A stretch of 50,010 nt of DNA, taken from positions 684 through 50,693 of the forward strand of contig WSXX01000031.1 of the NCBI GenBank assembly GCA_009773515.1. The letters run 5' to 3'. The position numbers and the translations under genes were made by a program. The notes beneath the pieces were generated by a model. That model made no database searches and had not been told where the DNA came from. It worked only from the letters and a program-made list of their open reading frames with translations. The stretch comes from Bacteroidota bacterium. GTDB lineage: Bacteria; Bacteroidota; Bacteroidia; Bacteroidales; Lentimicrobiaceae. Shown here piece by piece: positions 1 to 12,000 of the stretch. Position 1 is the stretch's first letter. The number at the start of each line of letters is the position of its first letter.

Positions 1-3000
1 ACCCAAACTTGTTAATGGAGCTGTTTCGCCATTGCAATAGATTTGGTTGGCTACTACATTCATGTGAGGAATGGTGTTGAAATCCATAGTCACATTGAAT
101 GGTTCAGAAACACAGCCATTTACATCGGTTACTGTTCCCTGGAATGTGTAGCTACCCTGTGGGTAATCGCCAGACACTCTTAGAGTGTTAGCACCTGAGC
201 CCATTTGGTATTGCAAACCATCTATCAATTGATAGTCTGTTCCGGTAAAATTCATGTAGAACATCGGGGCGTTGCCGGTGATAATTTGCCACATAACGGC
301 TTCCCATGTACCTGTTACTGCTGATGCCGTAACTCCCTTTGCAGCCCAATAATCGAAGAACGATTGCGGATAAGTGCCGGTAAGATTGAAGGCATTTTGA
401 ACAAATGTTCCACTTCCCATAGTAGGTGTGCTACTCAATTCATCAATATCCAGATAATAGTATGGATTGTCAGAATCAATACACAGTTCGTAACCTGATG
501 CAAGTGTTCCATATACTGCTGTCCAACTCGTTTGGTCAGTTGATGACAGCATACTGGCTGAATTAACTACCGGTGTCGGATTAACCGTAACAACAGCACT
601 CCCAGTAATATCGCCTGCCCAAGCTATGCAGTTACCATCTGATAAAGCTGTAACAGCATAGGTTGCAGAAATAGATGGATTTACTGTAAGATAGTATGGA
701 TCATCATTTGTAGAAATGAGCGTTTGATCAATTCCATCGATTGAATAAGTAAAGATCCAAGGAGCTGTACCTGTAAAATCGAAGCTTATATCGGTAGCCT
801 GGCCATTACAAATAGTGGTTGTACCATTTACCGCTACTGTTGGCCTTGGATTTCCACTGACCAAGCCATTAAAATAATAATCTTCATAATCCTCATCGCA
901 GAAATCTACGAAAAGTGGCCATCCGGATCCATACTGGCAAAATGCTTCATCTGAATCATCAAAAGTTAATTCAGTGGTTTCGGCTCCTCCAGTATAAGTG
1001 AAATTAAGTTTAAACAACTCTGAACCATCAGTCAGTGTAATCGGCGGATTTTCATCGGCTGTTACTCCAACTATTTTAATTACTCCGGGTTCGGACAGAG
1101 AAGCTATAAAACTACCTGTCCAATCAGGGTTCTTTGCAGCACCAGTATATTGGAGGACATCGTCATCGAAATTAATGGTCAAAGCGATGTATCCGACTTC
1201 TTCGAATGAATCAACAGTTACTGGTACAGCAACTGAACTTCCAGCGCAGGCACCTGATATTGAAGCTATGGTAGTTTTAGGACCAACAAAGATCTTGGCA
1301 CTACCCGTCATATCAAGGGTACACAAGTTCAGATCATTCTTAGCCTTAACTGTGTATGTTGCGTTGGCAACTGTCGAAACTGTCCAGACAAGTGGACTTC
1401 CGGTTCCGGGTACTTCTGAAACCAGCACATTGTCTTTATAGAGACCATATTGAATTCCCGTTTGTGATCCATCAAGGGTAATATCAGCCGTGCCACCCAC
1501 ACAGATTGATGAGTTGCCTAATAAATTGAATGCTATCAACTGATAAATATCGGTATCCAGTGCCTCATTTCTCCAAGGGTTATAAAGCACATTGGCAGTG
1601 ATGGCATCACCGGTTCCGCATGGGTTTCCTGTATAGGTTGGTCCTGTGTTGGAGCCCCACCAGTTTTGGGTAGCGTTGACCGGAGTTGTTTGATTTGTCA
1701 AATCTCCTACTAACAATCCATAAGTTGTATTTCCTGAAATACTGTTCAGGCTGATGTTATTGTTCAGAGATTCATACCAAATCCCAACTTGCCAGCTTGG
1801 ATCAACTTTAAAACCATTTGTATTTAAAGTCAAAGTGTTTCCAGTAATGGTGTTGCTTGAAGAACCAAGTAAACGGATACCGGTAATAAATGATTGGATA
1901 GTATTGCCGGTAATTGTTTGTGCACCTGATCTCCAAAGATTGATGCCGATACTACCAGTTGATGTTCCGGTAATGTTATTTCCATCTGAAATCTGGTTAC
2001 CTGTGCAGTTTTCGCCGACGAAGATACCATCGCGGTTACTGCTGATTGTATTCTCCTTGATGAAGTTGCCCGTTGAACCCATAGCAACAGGGCCTCCACC
2101 GGCAGAAGCGTTATCCAATGCAATGGCATCTAGTCCATTGCCTGAAATATTATTCAGGTTTATGGTATTACCTGTACCTGCAATTATTGCAACACCATAA
2201 TAGGTGTTTCCACTAACAGTGTTTGATGTTACAAAGTTGCCAGATCCGCCCTGTGTTCCGATACCGGAAGCACAGGCTGATATGGTGTTATTCTTAACCA
2301 AACAACCAGTATAAGTTCCAATTGTAACACCTGCATCAAGAGCAGTTGCGCCGGAATTCTGGATAGCAAACCCATCAAGGGTGACATTGTTTGCGGCTAT
2401 GGTTACAACAATGCCTGTTCCACTGCCACTGATAATTGGTGTGGCTGAAGCGGCATTTTTAAGAATGAGACCGGCTTTGTTAATCAGGATGTGCTCACTG
2501 AAGGTAGCTGTTCCAACTTCAATTGTTTCACCACCTGTTCCGGCAGCATCAATGGCATCCTGGATCTTACAATAGTAAGTTCCCTGAGTTACATTGTGTA
2601 CAAGCAAATCTGTGCTGGGGGTACCTGTTGATGTTGTCCACCATGGCATAAAGTCAACCAATCCAATCACTGCATTACCTGTACCACAGGTATTGTATGG
2701 ATTGTTGTATGGTCCTGAAGCATGGCCCCACCAGTTGTTTTGTGCATCAACAGCGGTGGTTTTACCATTATACATACCAATTCCTGTATTTACATTGTTG
2801 GTATAGCCGTTTCCACTGATGTTGTTGTTATTGATTAAGCCAATGTCTCCGGCAGTGCCATCGATGAAAATACCGTAGTGGGTGTTGTTGGTGATGGTGT
2901 TGCCTGTGACTGAAGCAAGGTCAGCGCCATCTTTTACAAGGATACCAACCTGGTTGTTGGTGATGGTGGTGAAATTGTTTGAAACTGTTACAGAAGCATC

Positions 3001-6000
3001 TGCGCCTTCGGCAAGAATTCCATTGTCGTATCCTGAGATTGAACAGTTGTTGGTTACGGTTAATGAGGAAGCCAGTCCACTCTGATGTGAATATACTTTA
3101 ACTCCGACATCACCGGTTGCTGCACCACCTGTAATCGTAACATTATTAACGCTTGCGTTTTGAACTGACCCGTTGCCATAGGCATCGGTTGTTACCGCAT
3201 AAACACCAATCTGACCGCCGTTGATTGTACCGCCATTAATGCTGACATTACCCTGACAATTCCAGATTCTTGCACCGTTTTCACCTGCATTTATCGTATT
3301 ATCAGTTGCTGTGGCAGTTATACCCGAGGCAATAGACCAATAGAGTAATCCTACATTTGCAGATTCAGGTAAAGTGGCTGCCGTAAGCGTGTTATTTTTG
3401 ATTTCAAATAATGAAGCCGCACCATAGAAGAGGTTTTGTAAAATTCCCCGCTTCGTGTAATTGATGTCATTATATTCAATTACCGAACCGCCGGTAGATT
3501 TGGCAACCCAATAGTTATCGTATTGAACGCCTCTGCTTACACGGGTAATTTTATTATGTGTAATGTTGGTGTAAGAATTGGTTTCCATTACGATTCCCCA
3601 CCACGGATTATTATCAATATAATTATAGGTGAATAATCCTCCTTCAACAGGTGTGCCACTCCCACTGGAATAAATACCTCCTTCATTACAGTTTTGTACG
3701 ATGTTGTATTTAACTTGTAATCCATTTTTTCCGCCAGAACTGGCAAGCCAATTCCCTGTACCAATACCGAAGGCAATATTGATATCAGCACCATTATGGG
3801 CAATTCCTCCGGAAATGCCAGGATTATCTCCATCGACAAGGAAACCATTAATGATTACGTTATCTGCTGTCACGTCAAATACCTTTCCGTCACTTGTATT
3901 TGCAACTGCCGGCATCACGATTGCTTCAGTAACCCTTGCAGGAGTTGCTAGCGTAGGATCATTATTGGCATTAGGGCCATTGATGGTCAATGTTTTATTG
4001 ACAACAACATTCTCTACATATATTCCTGCACAAACCTCAATCACATCACCAGCCGTAGCTGCATCAATAGCTGCCTGAATATTTGGATAATAAGTATCAG
4101 GATCATCCGATACGTTAGTCACCGGCAGATATTGTACCTCAGTAGTTATTCCGGCTGATGATCCATTGGCATCGGTAACAGTAATAATATAGCTATTTGC
4201 CACCAACCCTGTGATATTATAAAAAAGACCACTTGTAGAACCTGATCCGTTTCCTGCCGGTGAAACGGTATAAGGTGCTGTTCCGCCACTGAAAGTAACA
4301 AGTATAGAACCCGCACTTCCACCACAATAAATAGGTGTTGGAACGGCAGATGCAATAACAACCGGTGTACCGTTACATGAACCTGTAGGCTGGAAACCTA
4401 TTCCTGCATCATCAGTACCACTGGTAAGATAAGGTGTAAAGTTGGTCACACAACCAACTTTATTGAAAATTTTGCCTGTTAAAGCTAAATTATCTTCAAT
4501 TTCATTTGAAACAGCGGTGCCAAACCAGTTACAATTCAGAGTAGCTGTTGTCGAAGGTACATAGTTGGAAACAGCATAACCAATGCCAGGCACTGAATTG
4601 TGAACGAATGTATTGGTCTGGAAACTATTGTTGCTCACAGTAACAGACTCAACATAACGGTTGTTCTCAAATTTCAACGCATTCAGGTCATAACCACCAC
4701 CACTGCGGTCTGCAGTTTTGTAGCCGGCTAAATCAGATACCATATTATATTCTACTATCGCATCTTCGGTATTCCCTTCAAGACCGATACCTGTTGAAAT
4801 AAAGCCTGAGAGATCCGAAATCTCATTATTCCTTATTACAGCATCCACAACATTACCGGCATTGGTAAGATATCCACCATTGCCACCAACATTAATCTGG
4901 ATTCCATAGGCAATTTTCCCCGTTGGCCATGTTCCTGTATTCACATTTACATTGCTGATGGTATTACGTTCAATATTCAATCCGGTAAGTGTGCCGGTTG
5001 AAGTTGATTGTAAAATACCAATAGCACTGGCACTGAAACCGGTTAGTGAGGAACTGCTGATGTAGTTAAAACAGTTGTCAGCAATGGTTACATTATCAGT
5101 GGCAGAACCATTAGGCAGAATGTTAATGATTGAATGAACATTGGCTCCCGAAGCCGTTGTACCAATATGATGAATATTGTTGAACAAGATATTCTGGTCG
5201 CTGTATCCGGAACCAATTATTCCATAGAATGACGACGGTGCTGTCAACTCAAAACCATTTATGGTTACTCCGTCAGCACCGATCGTAACCGGCACGCCGC
5301 TTGTCGGAGCAATGATACTTTCAATTGTCCGACTTCCGCATGCAATACCTGCATTGGCACCTTCCAGAGTTACCCCTTTGTTAACATTCAGATTCTCAGC
5401 AAAAGTACCTGATGCTACATTTACAGTCCAATTGGTTGATGCAGCATCAATACCACGCTGGATTAGCGGCGTTGTATTAGCTCCTGCATAGCTTAATGGA
5501 GTAACGAACAGTTCATTCGCTTTTACAGTTACGAGACCTCTCGAACTTTCATCGATTTTATGAATGATAGCATCTTCAATCGTGTAAAGGTCTGATAGAG
5601 TAGCAGAAGTGCTGGCAATGCCCTTGTATGTGTTACCACCAGTTGCATCAATATTATATGCACCGGTTACTTCTACTGCTTTCTGTGAAGCACTCAGGCT
5701 ATTACCAGTAAATACAATGTTTGCTGATGCATCATGCTTAAAGCCAACCTCCACATTCGAAACAATATTATCAGTAAAGAATACCTGGTCAGAATTAGAA
5801 TTACTGCCAAAATAATCCATCCCACAAATTGAAGACCATGTAGAGCCAATCACAGCACCAGTTCCATTAATTGTATTGGTTTTCAGTGTTCCGCCATTAG
5901 CTGTTGAATACATGGTTTGAACCCTCATGCCAACCCAGGTTAAAGGTGCATCAGGTGTAACCGGTGGTGTACTTACTGTTATATTATTCAGTTCAATTGT

Positions 6001-9000
6001 CCACGCACTTGCACCTGCCTCAGCATAATTGTAGTAAATACCAGTTTTATATGCGGCAAAGTCATTGTCCTTAACCTGTAAAACCGGGGTGGTGACATCT
6101 TTCACAACCCTGTATGGCTGAACCTGAATTCCATTTCTAGCATTTGTAACAACATTATTAGTGATTGAGCCGGCTGTACCCTGAATATATAATCCAAAAC
6201 CATAACCAACAGCACCCACATCATGAATTTTATCAATTTTGTTATTGACAACAACAAGATTCTGGTATTGGGTACTCTGACTTCCACCTGCGAAGAATCC
6301 CATAGAGGTGGCATTTTCAACAATATTATTACTGAATGTAATATTGTTTCCTTCAGAATAAACGCCCTGCCCTTTCTCCAAGTTCATACCTGCGTATTCG
6401 AATCCTGAAATGGCGGGATTGTCTCCACTTATTTTGAATCCATCAAATTTCACATTATCTGAATTGAGAAATACAACTTCTGTCCAGATATCACCAGGCA
6501 TCAGATTTGCTTCAGGCACAATCAATGCTTCAGCGCCGCGGCTCCCGGTATTTGGGTTAATTCCATAGTTAGGTCCCCGGATATCCAATGGCTTATTTAC
6601 AATAACATGCTCGGCGTAAATACCAGCACATACCTCAATCACATCACCAGCCGTTGCTTCATCAATAGCTGTCTGGATGGTTGGGTGATAAGTTAATGCT
6701 GTCGTGTTTGTAACCGGCAAGTAAAGCACTTCAGCAGTAATTATATCTGACGATCCATTGAAGTCTGTAACTGTGATACTATAGTTTCCTTCAGCCAGAT
6801 TTGCAATAGTGTAAGGGCTGGTTATTCCATTGGCCAATCCACCCGTCCATGTAATATTAAAAGGAGCTGTTCCACCGCTGAAAGTAACTACGATAGAGCC
6901 TGTGGATCCACCACAATGAATATGTGTAGGTTCTGCCGTTGCAATTTCAACAGGTGAACCATCGCAGGTTCCTGTGGGTTGGAATCCAATACCAACTCCA
7001 TCTCCGCCAGATAAGTAATATGAAACATAATCAAAGTTAGCGGATGCAGTTCCGAGGATATTAGGTTGCCCCCCCGGTGCAGTTGCTGTTCCCCCATAGA
7101 AAACAGGTATCTGAGCAGCATATCCCGGCTCAGCACTGTTTGCTGTTGAAACAACTGGTAATGTTGTGCCATACCAGTTACATTCAAAGTTTTTCATATT
7201 GGTTGTCCCAGGAAGTGGGATTAAACCACCTTCTTGTCTGTCAACTATATCGCCATACCAGTTGCCACTAATATTATTATCATTAAACTGACAGTTTAAT
7301 GCAGACTGAACCGGTGAATTTGATCCACTACTGGCATCCAAAAATAACACTCCAACTGTCCAGTTATTTGTTATAAAATTGTTGGTCAGAATGGTATTGT
7401 CAGTCTGATTTCTAAATAATAAACCAGTCCGGTTGTTATCAATCAAATTGTTATGGACATTGTTTCCATTGCTGTTGTTGATATCAATACCAGTTCTGTT
7501 GCCATACAAACTACAATTTCTGATTTCTGCAAAATTGCCCTGAGATTGAACTGCTATACCGGCAGTGTTTAGTGCACCATTCCAATCGGTGGGATTATTG
7601 CCATCTCTGGTAATTGAGAAACCATCAATTACTACATTTCCTGCAGCAACCTTCATAGTAGCAGCATTTGTGCCACCTATTGTGCCACTAACGATAGTAT
7701 TGGTATAGCCTGCCCCCTGTAAGGTTAAGGTTTTGTTAATGGTTACATCTTCGTTATAATTTCCAGCTCCAACAAGAACAACATCTCCAATCTGAGCATT
7801 GTCAATCCTTGGTTGTATTACTGTCCCGATTCTTTTCAGGTTTAGAAAATTTGCACTGGCATCATATCCTCTTACATTAGCAGGATTCCCATCAGTTGTT
7901 GTCATTGTTTTCTTAGGGAAAGTATTGTCATTCCAGTAAGAAGCATATGGGAATTCAGCCTGCACAACTCCCCATGACTGAATATATCTTCCATTGGCCG
8001 GGTTCGTAAATGTATTTCCGGTAACTGTTGCAGCACCCGTTGGATACAAAAGCCAGCCGATACCAGGAGAAAGTCCTGCAAAACCAATGGTAGTCATTCC
8101 ATCAAATACATTGCCTGTAATAGAACGTCCGGTTACAGAAGAAACATCACTACCATTCCATCCTGCACCATTTGCAATATATACACCTCCGATACTTGTG
8201 CTTCCGGCAAAATGACAATTAGTAATTGAATATGATTGAATTGAGCTCAGGTCGTCTGTAAAATTACCCGGAGTCCCATTTTCATTATATGCGTAATCGC
8301 CAATATAGATGGCAGCATTAGCAATAATTCTACAAGCATTTATCGCGAACCCGTTTCCAATAACTTCAATTGCCTTATCGTTTCCGGGAAGATTATCTCC
8401 AAATTCAAGACCTCTCAGGGTGACGTTATTCCCAACAACCATAGTCCCTGAATATCCGAAAGTGTTTGTAGCATTTGTTGTAAACAAAACATCGGCTTCA
8501 GCGGCCGTAGAAGGAAGGCTGTTTGAAGCAGTATAACCTTGAACGGTCAGATTATTTTTATCAATAAATAATCCAAATTGATGAGTACCTGCACCAGGGA
8601 CTGTCCGGTTTACTGCTGTTTCAGTGCCATAATCGCCAGCCTGTACATGAACAACATCACCGGCAACAGCAGCATCAATACCATATTGAATATGAGCGCC
8701 AGTTTCGGTACGGGTTACATATACATTGCCTGCTTTTACCTTTACAAAACCGGTTTGTGAAGGGTCATCAACGCTGTGCCAGATGCGGTCTTCAATGGCA
8801 AAAAGCTGGGTTAATGAAGCAGAAGCCGGGCTAATACCTTCGAAAGTACTTAGTGAGGCGTCAATATTAAAATTGGTTGGATTTGCAATATGGTAACCAA
8901 AAGTTGCAGGAGCGGCAGAGGCACCAAAACTTTCTGCTCCCAGGGTTAATGCTCCGGTAGAGCCGTATATATTTATGTTTTGGTCGTTACCTGAAATGAT

Positions 9001-12000
9001 ATTTCCTCCTGTCATAGCAACTGCACCATTTTGGTAAAGTAGAATACCTGTACCGGCATAATTGTCAGGATGTCCATGTGACTGGAATGAATTACCTGAA
9101 ATTGTATTACCAGCGAGTGTTGCTGTTGCACCGCGGCTTATTTGGATTCCATTTTGGGCAGTAATGGCTGTAGTTCCAATACCAGTAAAAGTATTTCCGG
9201 AAATGGTTGCCGAAGAACCAGTGTTATCAACCACAATTGCGCCTTTCTGATAACCTGATATCAGGTTATTGGAAATAGTTGCTATGCCGGTGGTACTAAA
9301 TGCCTGACGACCAACCTGGATAGCGATCCCATTCTGGCAGCCACTGAATGGGTTGTCGCGAATGTCAAGTATCTTGTTATTATGTATATTGGCAGTTGCA
9401 CCATCTCGTACAAAAATACCGCGACCAATTGATCCACAGCCTGAAGGGCCTGGGCCTTGTATGGTAAGTCCTGAAATTTCAGCACTAACTCCACTGCCAC
9501 TTACAATGATAATGCTGGACAATGGGTCTGATGCTACAGGCAAAGTTGAAGGTGGAGCAATGATGGTATTATCAGTTTCTCCAGCCTGACCTTTCAGATG
9601 AATACTTTTATTAATATTAACAGTTTCGTTGAAAGTACCAGGGCACAATTCAATGACATGTCCACCAAGGGTTTGTGGGGCATCAATTGCTGCCTGAATA
9701 GTTGGATAACCCAGACCTGTATTGGTATTAACAATACATCCGGCTGGAATTGCGACGGATTGCGTGGTACTATTCACATACCCATTATTAATAAAGGTAA
9801 CGGTAACATAAACATCACGTCCAAGTGCTGGGTTTAACCAACCTGCTGCTACTGAGCCGGTGCCAGGATTGGTGTGGGTGCGATAGGTTTGAATAGGCGC
9901 AAGTGTGACACTGTTTGCCCAATCGGGATAACGATTATTAAGTGGCTCTGGGCCCACCAGGTATTTGTCCCAATATTTATTCTTTACCAGATCATTGGTG
10001 TTAATGGTATTGAGATACGTTTTACCTGTCAGATTAACCTCGTCGGTATAGTAATAGTACTCTGTGAAAATGTCATCTCCAACAGCCAGTGCAGCGGACT
10101 GGATATCTACAGCAACGCCAGATTGAATTGCTGCTGCTAATGCATTATAACGTGCAGTTACCAATGCTAAATAATTTGGATCAGATGGATTCAATCCCGG
10201 TACTGGTTGGAGTTCTAGCTCATTAGCAGTAACATTGAATGCAACTAAGATGTCTTCGTTGGCCTCTGTGTAGGTAAGCGTTAAAGCACCAGGTAAGGCC
10301 GAACCGCCAGCACAGGTTGCACCAACTTCATCTGTTAACAGGTAGGGTACAAATACAGCATAACCACCAACCTTGGAATAAATAGTTTGATAGTTATCAG
10401 TCCCCCACCAATTGCAGGTTGCTTGTATTGGTGATCCAACCCTTGTGAGGGCTCTGGTATAATTACCAACAAAGCGGTTTGCTTGAATGGTATAGTTTCC
10501 GGTTCCCCTCGCCCTGAGGGCTGCATTTGTTCCCAGGGTTGTGCCACTGAAAGTATTACCGGTAATGATATTGGTTCCGACTAAATCAAGCGTTACCAGG
10601 CCATTCCCATACAATATACCGCTCGCAATGGTTGAAATGGTGTTGTTGGTAAATATAAAATTCCCGGTATTGGTTGTCCCGGAACCTCCGCCAAAAACGA
10701 CAGCTTGTCTGGCCACATTTGGGACCGTAAACTGATCTCCGGTTGCAGGTTCAGTTCCATCAAATGTTTGACCACTAATCTGGTTGTTATTAATGGTTAT
10801 ATTGTTATTTGCTGCATTATATTCTCCCATCAATGCTGCATCACCTCTGGCTTCAAGTATATTGCCTTCTATAGTAATGTTTTGCTGTGTGCCCTGAAGA
10901 TAAACCGAGGCTTTTTCAAGACCCGGAGGGCCATCAATACCTTTAATGGTGAAGCCTTTGTCTGTTTGACCAATGACTACTCCATTTCTTCCTAATGTAA
11001 GTATAACTGTTCCCAGGTGTGAGCCGGAATCATCGCCGTCAAGAATTGTTACGGCGGCACCATTCATTGAGATAAGGGTGATGTTTTTATTAACAGTTAT
11101 ATTGCCGTTATATGTCCCGTCACAAACCTCGATGGTGTTCCCGTCTACACTTCCATCTACAGCAGCCTGAATGCTTCCATAAACCAACTGTTGGCTAATA
11201 TTCAGAACCCCTCTTTCAAATGTCATATCAATTGATAGCGGCGAGTAGCATCCTGCTGATGCATAAAGCCGCCCATCGTAAGTATAAGTATCCAAAGGAT
11301 AATCCCCGGATATTCTTAAGGTTTGTTCCCCTTGTCCTGTTTGATATTGCAGGCCATCAATCAGGACGTAGTCACCGCCTGATTTTTTCAGATAAAAGAT
11401 CGGTTCATTACCGATAGTTATTTCGTACATTATTCCCTGCCAGCCTGAAGCTCCCGATTCTACACCCTTTGCAGTCCAGTATGTGTTCCAGCCGGAAGGC
11501 AGATTTGTCTGGTTAAGATAGAAGGGATGAAGATAATCAGGCAATATAAAAGTAGAAGCTATGAAATTATCTATATCCAGATAAGTGTATTCAGCACACG
11601 GATAAATGTAACAGTTGTATCCCGAAGAAAGATTCCCATTTACACTTTGCCAGGTGATGTTGTCGATTGTTGATTCCAGTGTTATGTCACTCACTGAAGG
11701 TGCATCTGTTTTAGTTACCGTAATTGATGAACTTGATGCCCCGGCGCACCCGTTGAGGTCATTGTAATTGACTTCAACCTGCCCTGCGCCTGCTATTCCC
11801 CAAGTTATATCTATTGAGTTTGTAGAAGAACTCCCAGTGCCTCCTGACACCGACCAGGTGTAACCGGTCATATCGGCTTCGGTTGTATAGGTTTGGGTTG
11901 AATTTGCGCAAACATCTGTCGGGCCACTAATTACCGGCACCGGCAAAGCATTGACTGTCCAGGAATAATTATTAATTGCTGAGCATCCTGCACCTGTTGC

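Noticed and set aside
998-12000. Many short plus- and minus-strand frames across the giant beta-helix gene
   Set aside because: They are shadows of the repeated minus-strand frame, carry low-complexity proline/valine-rich peptides and have no start context or family match.
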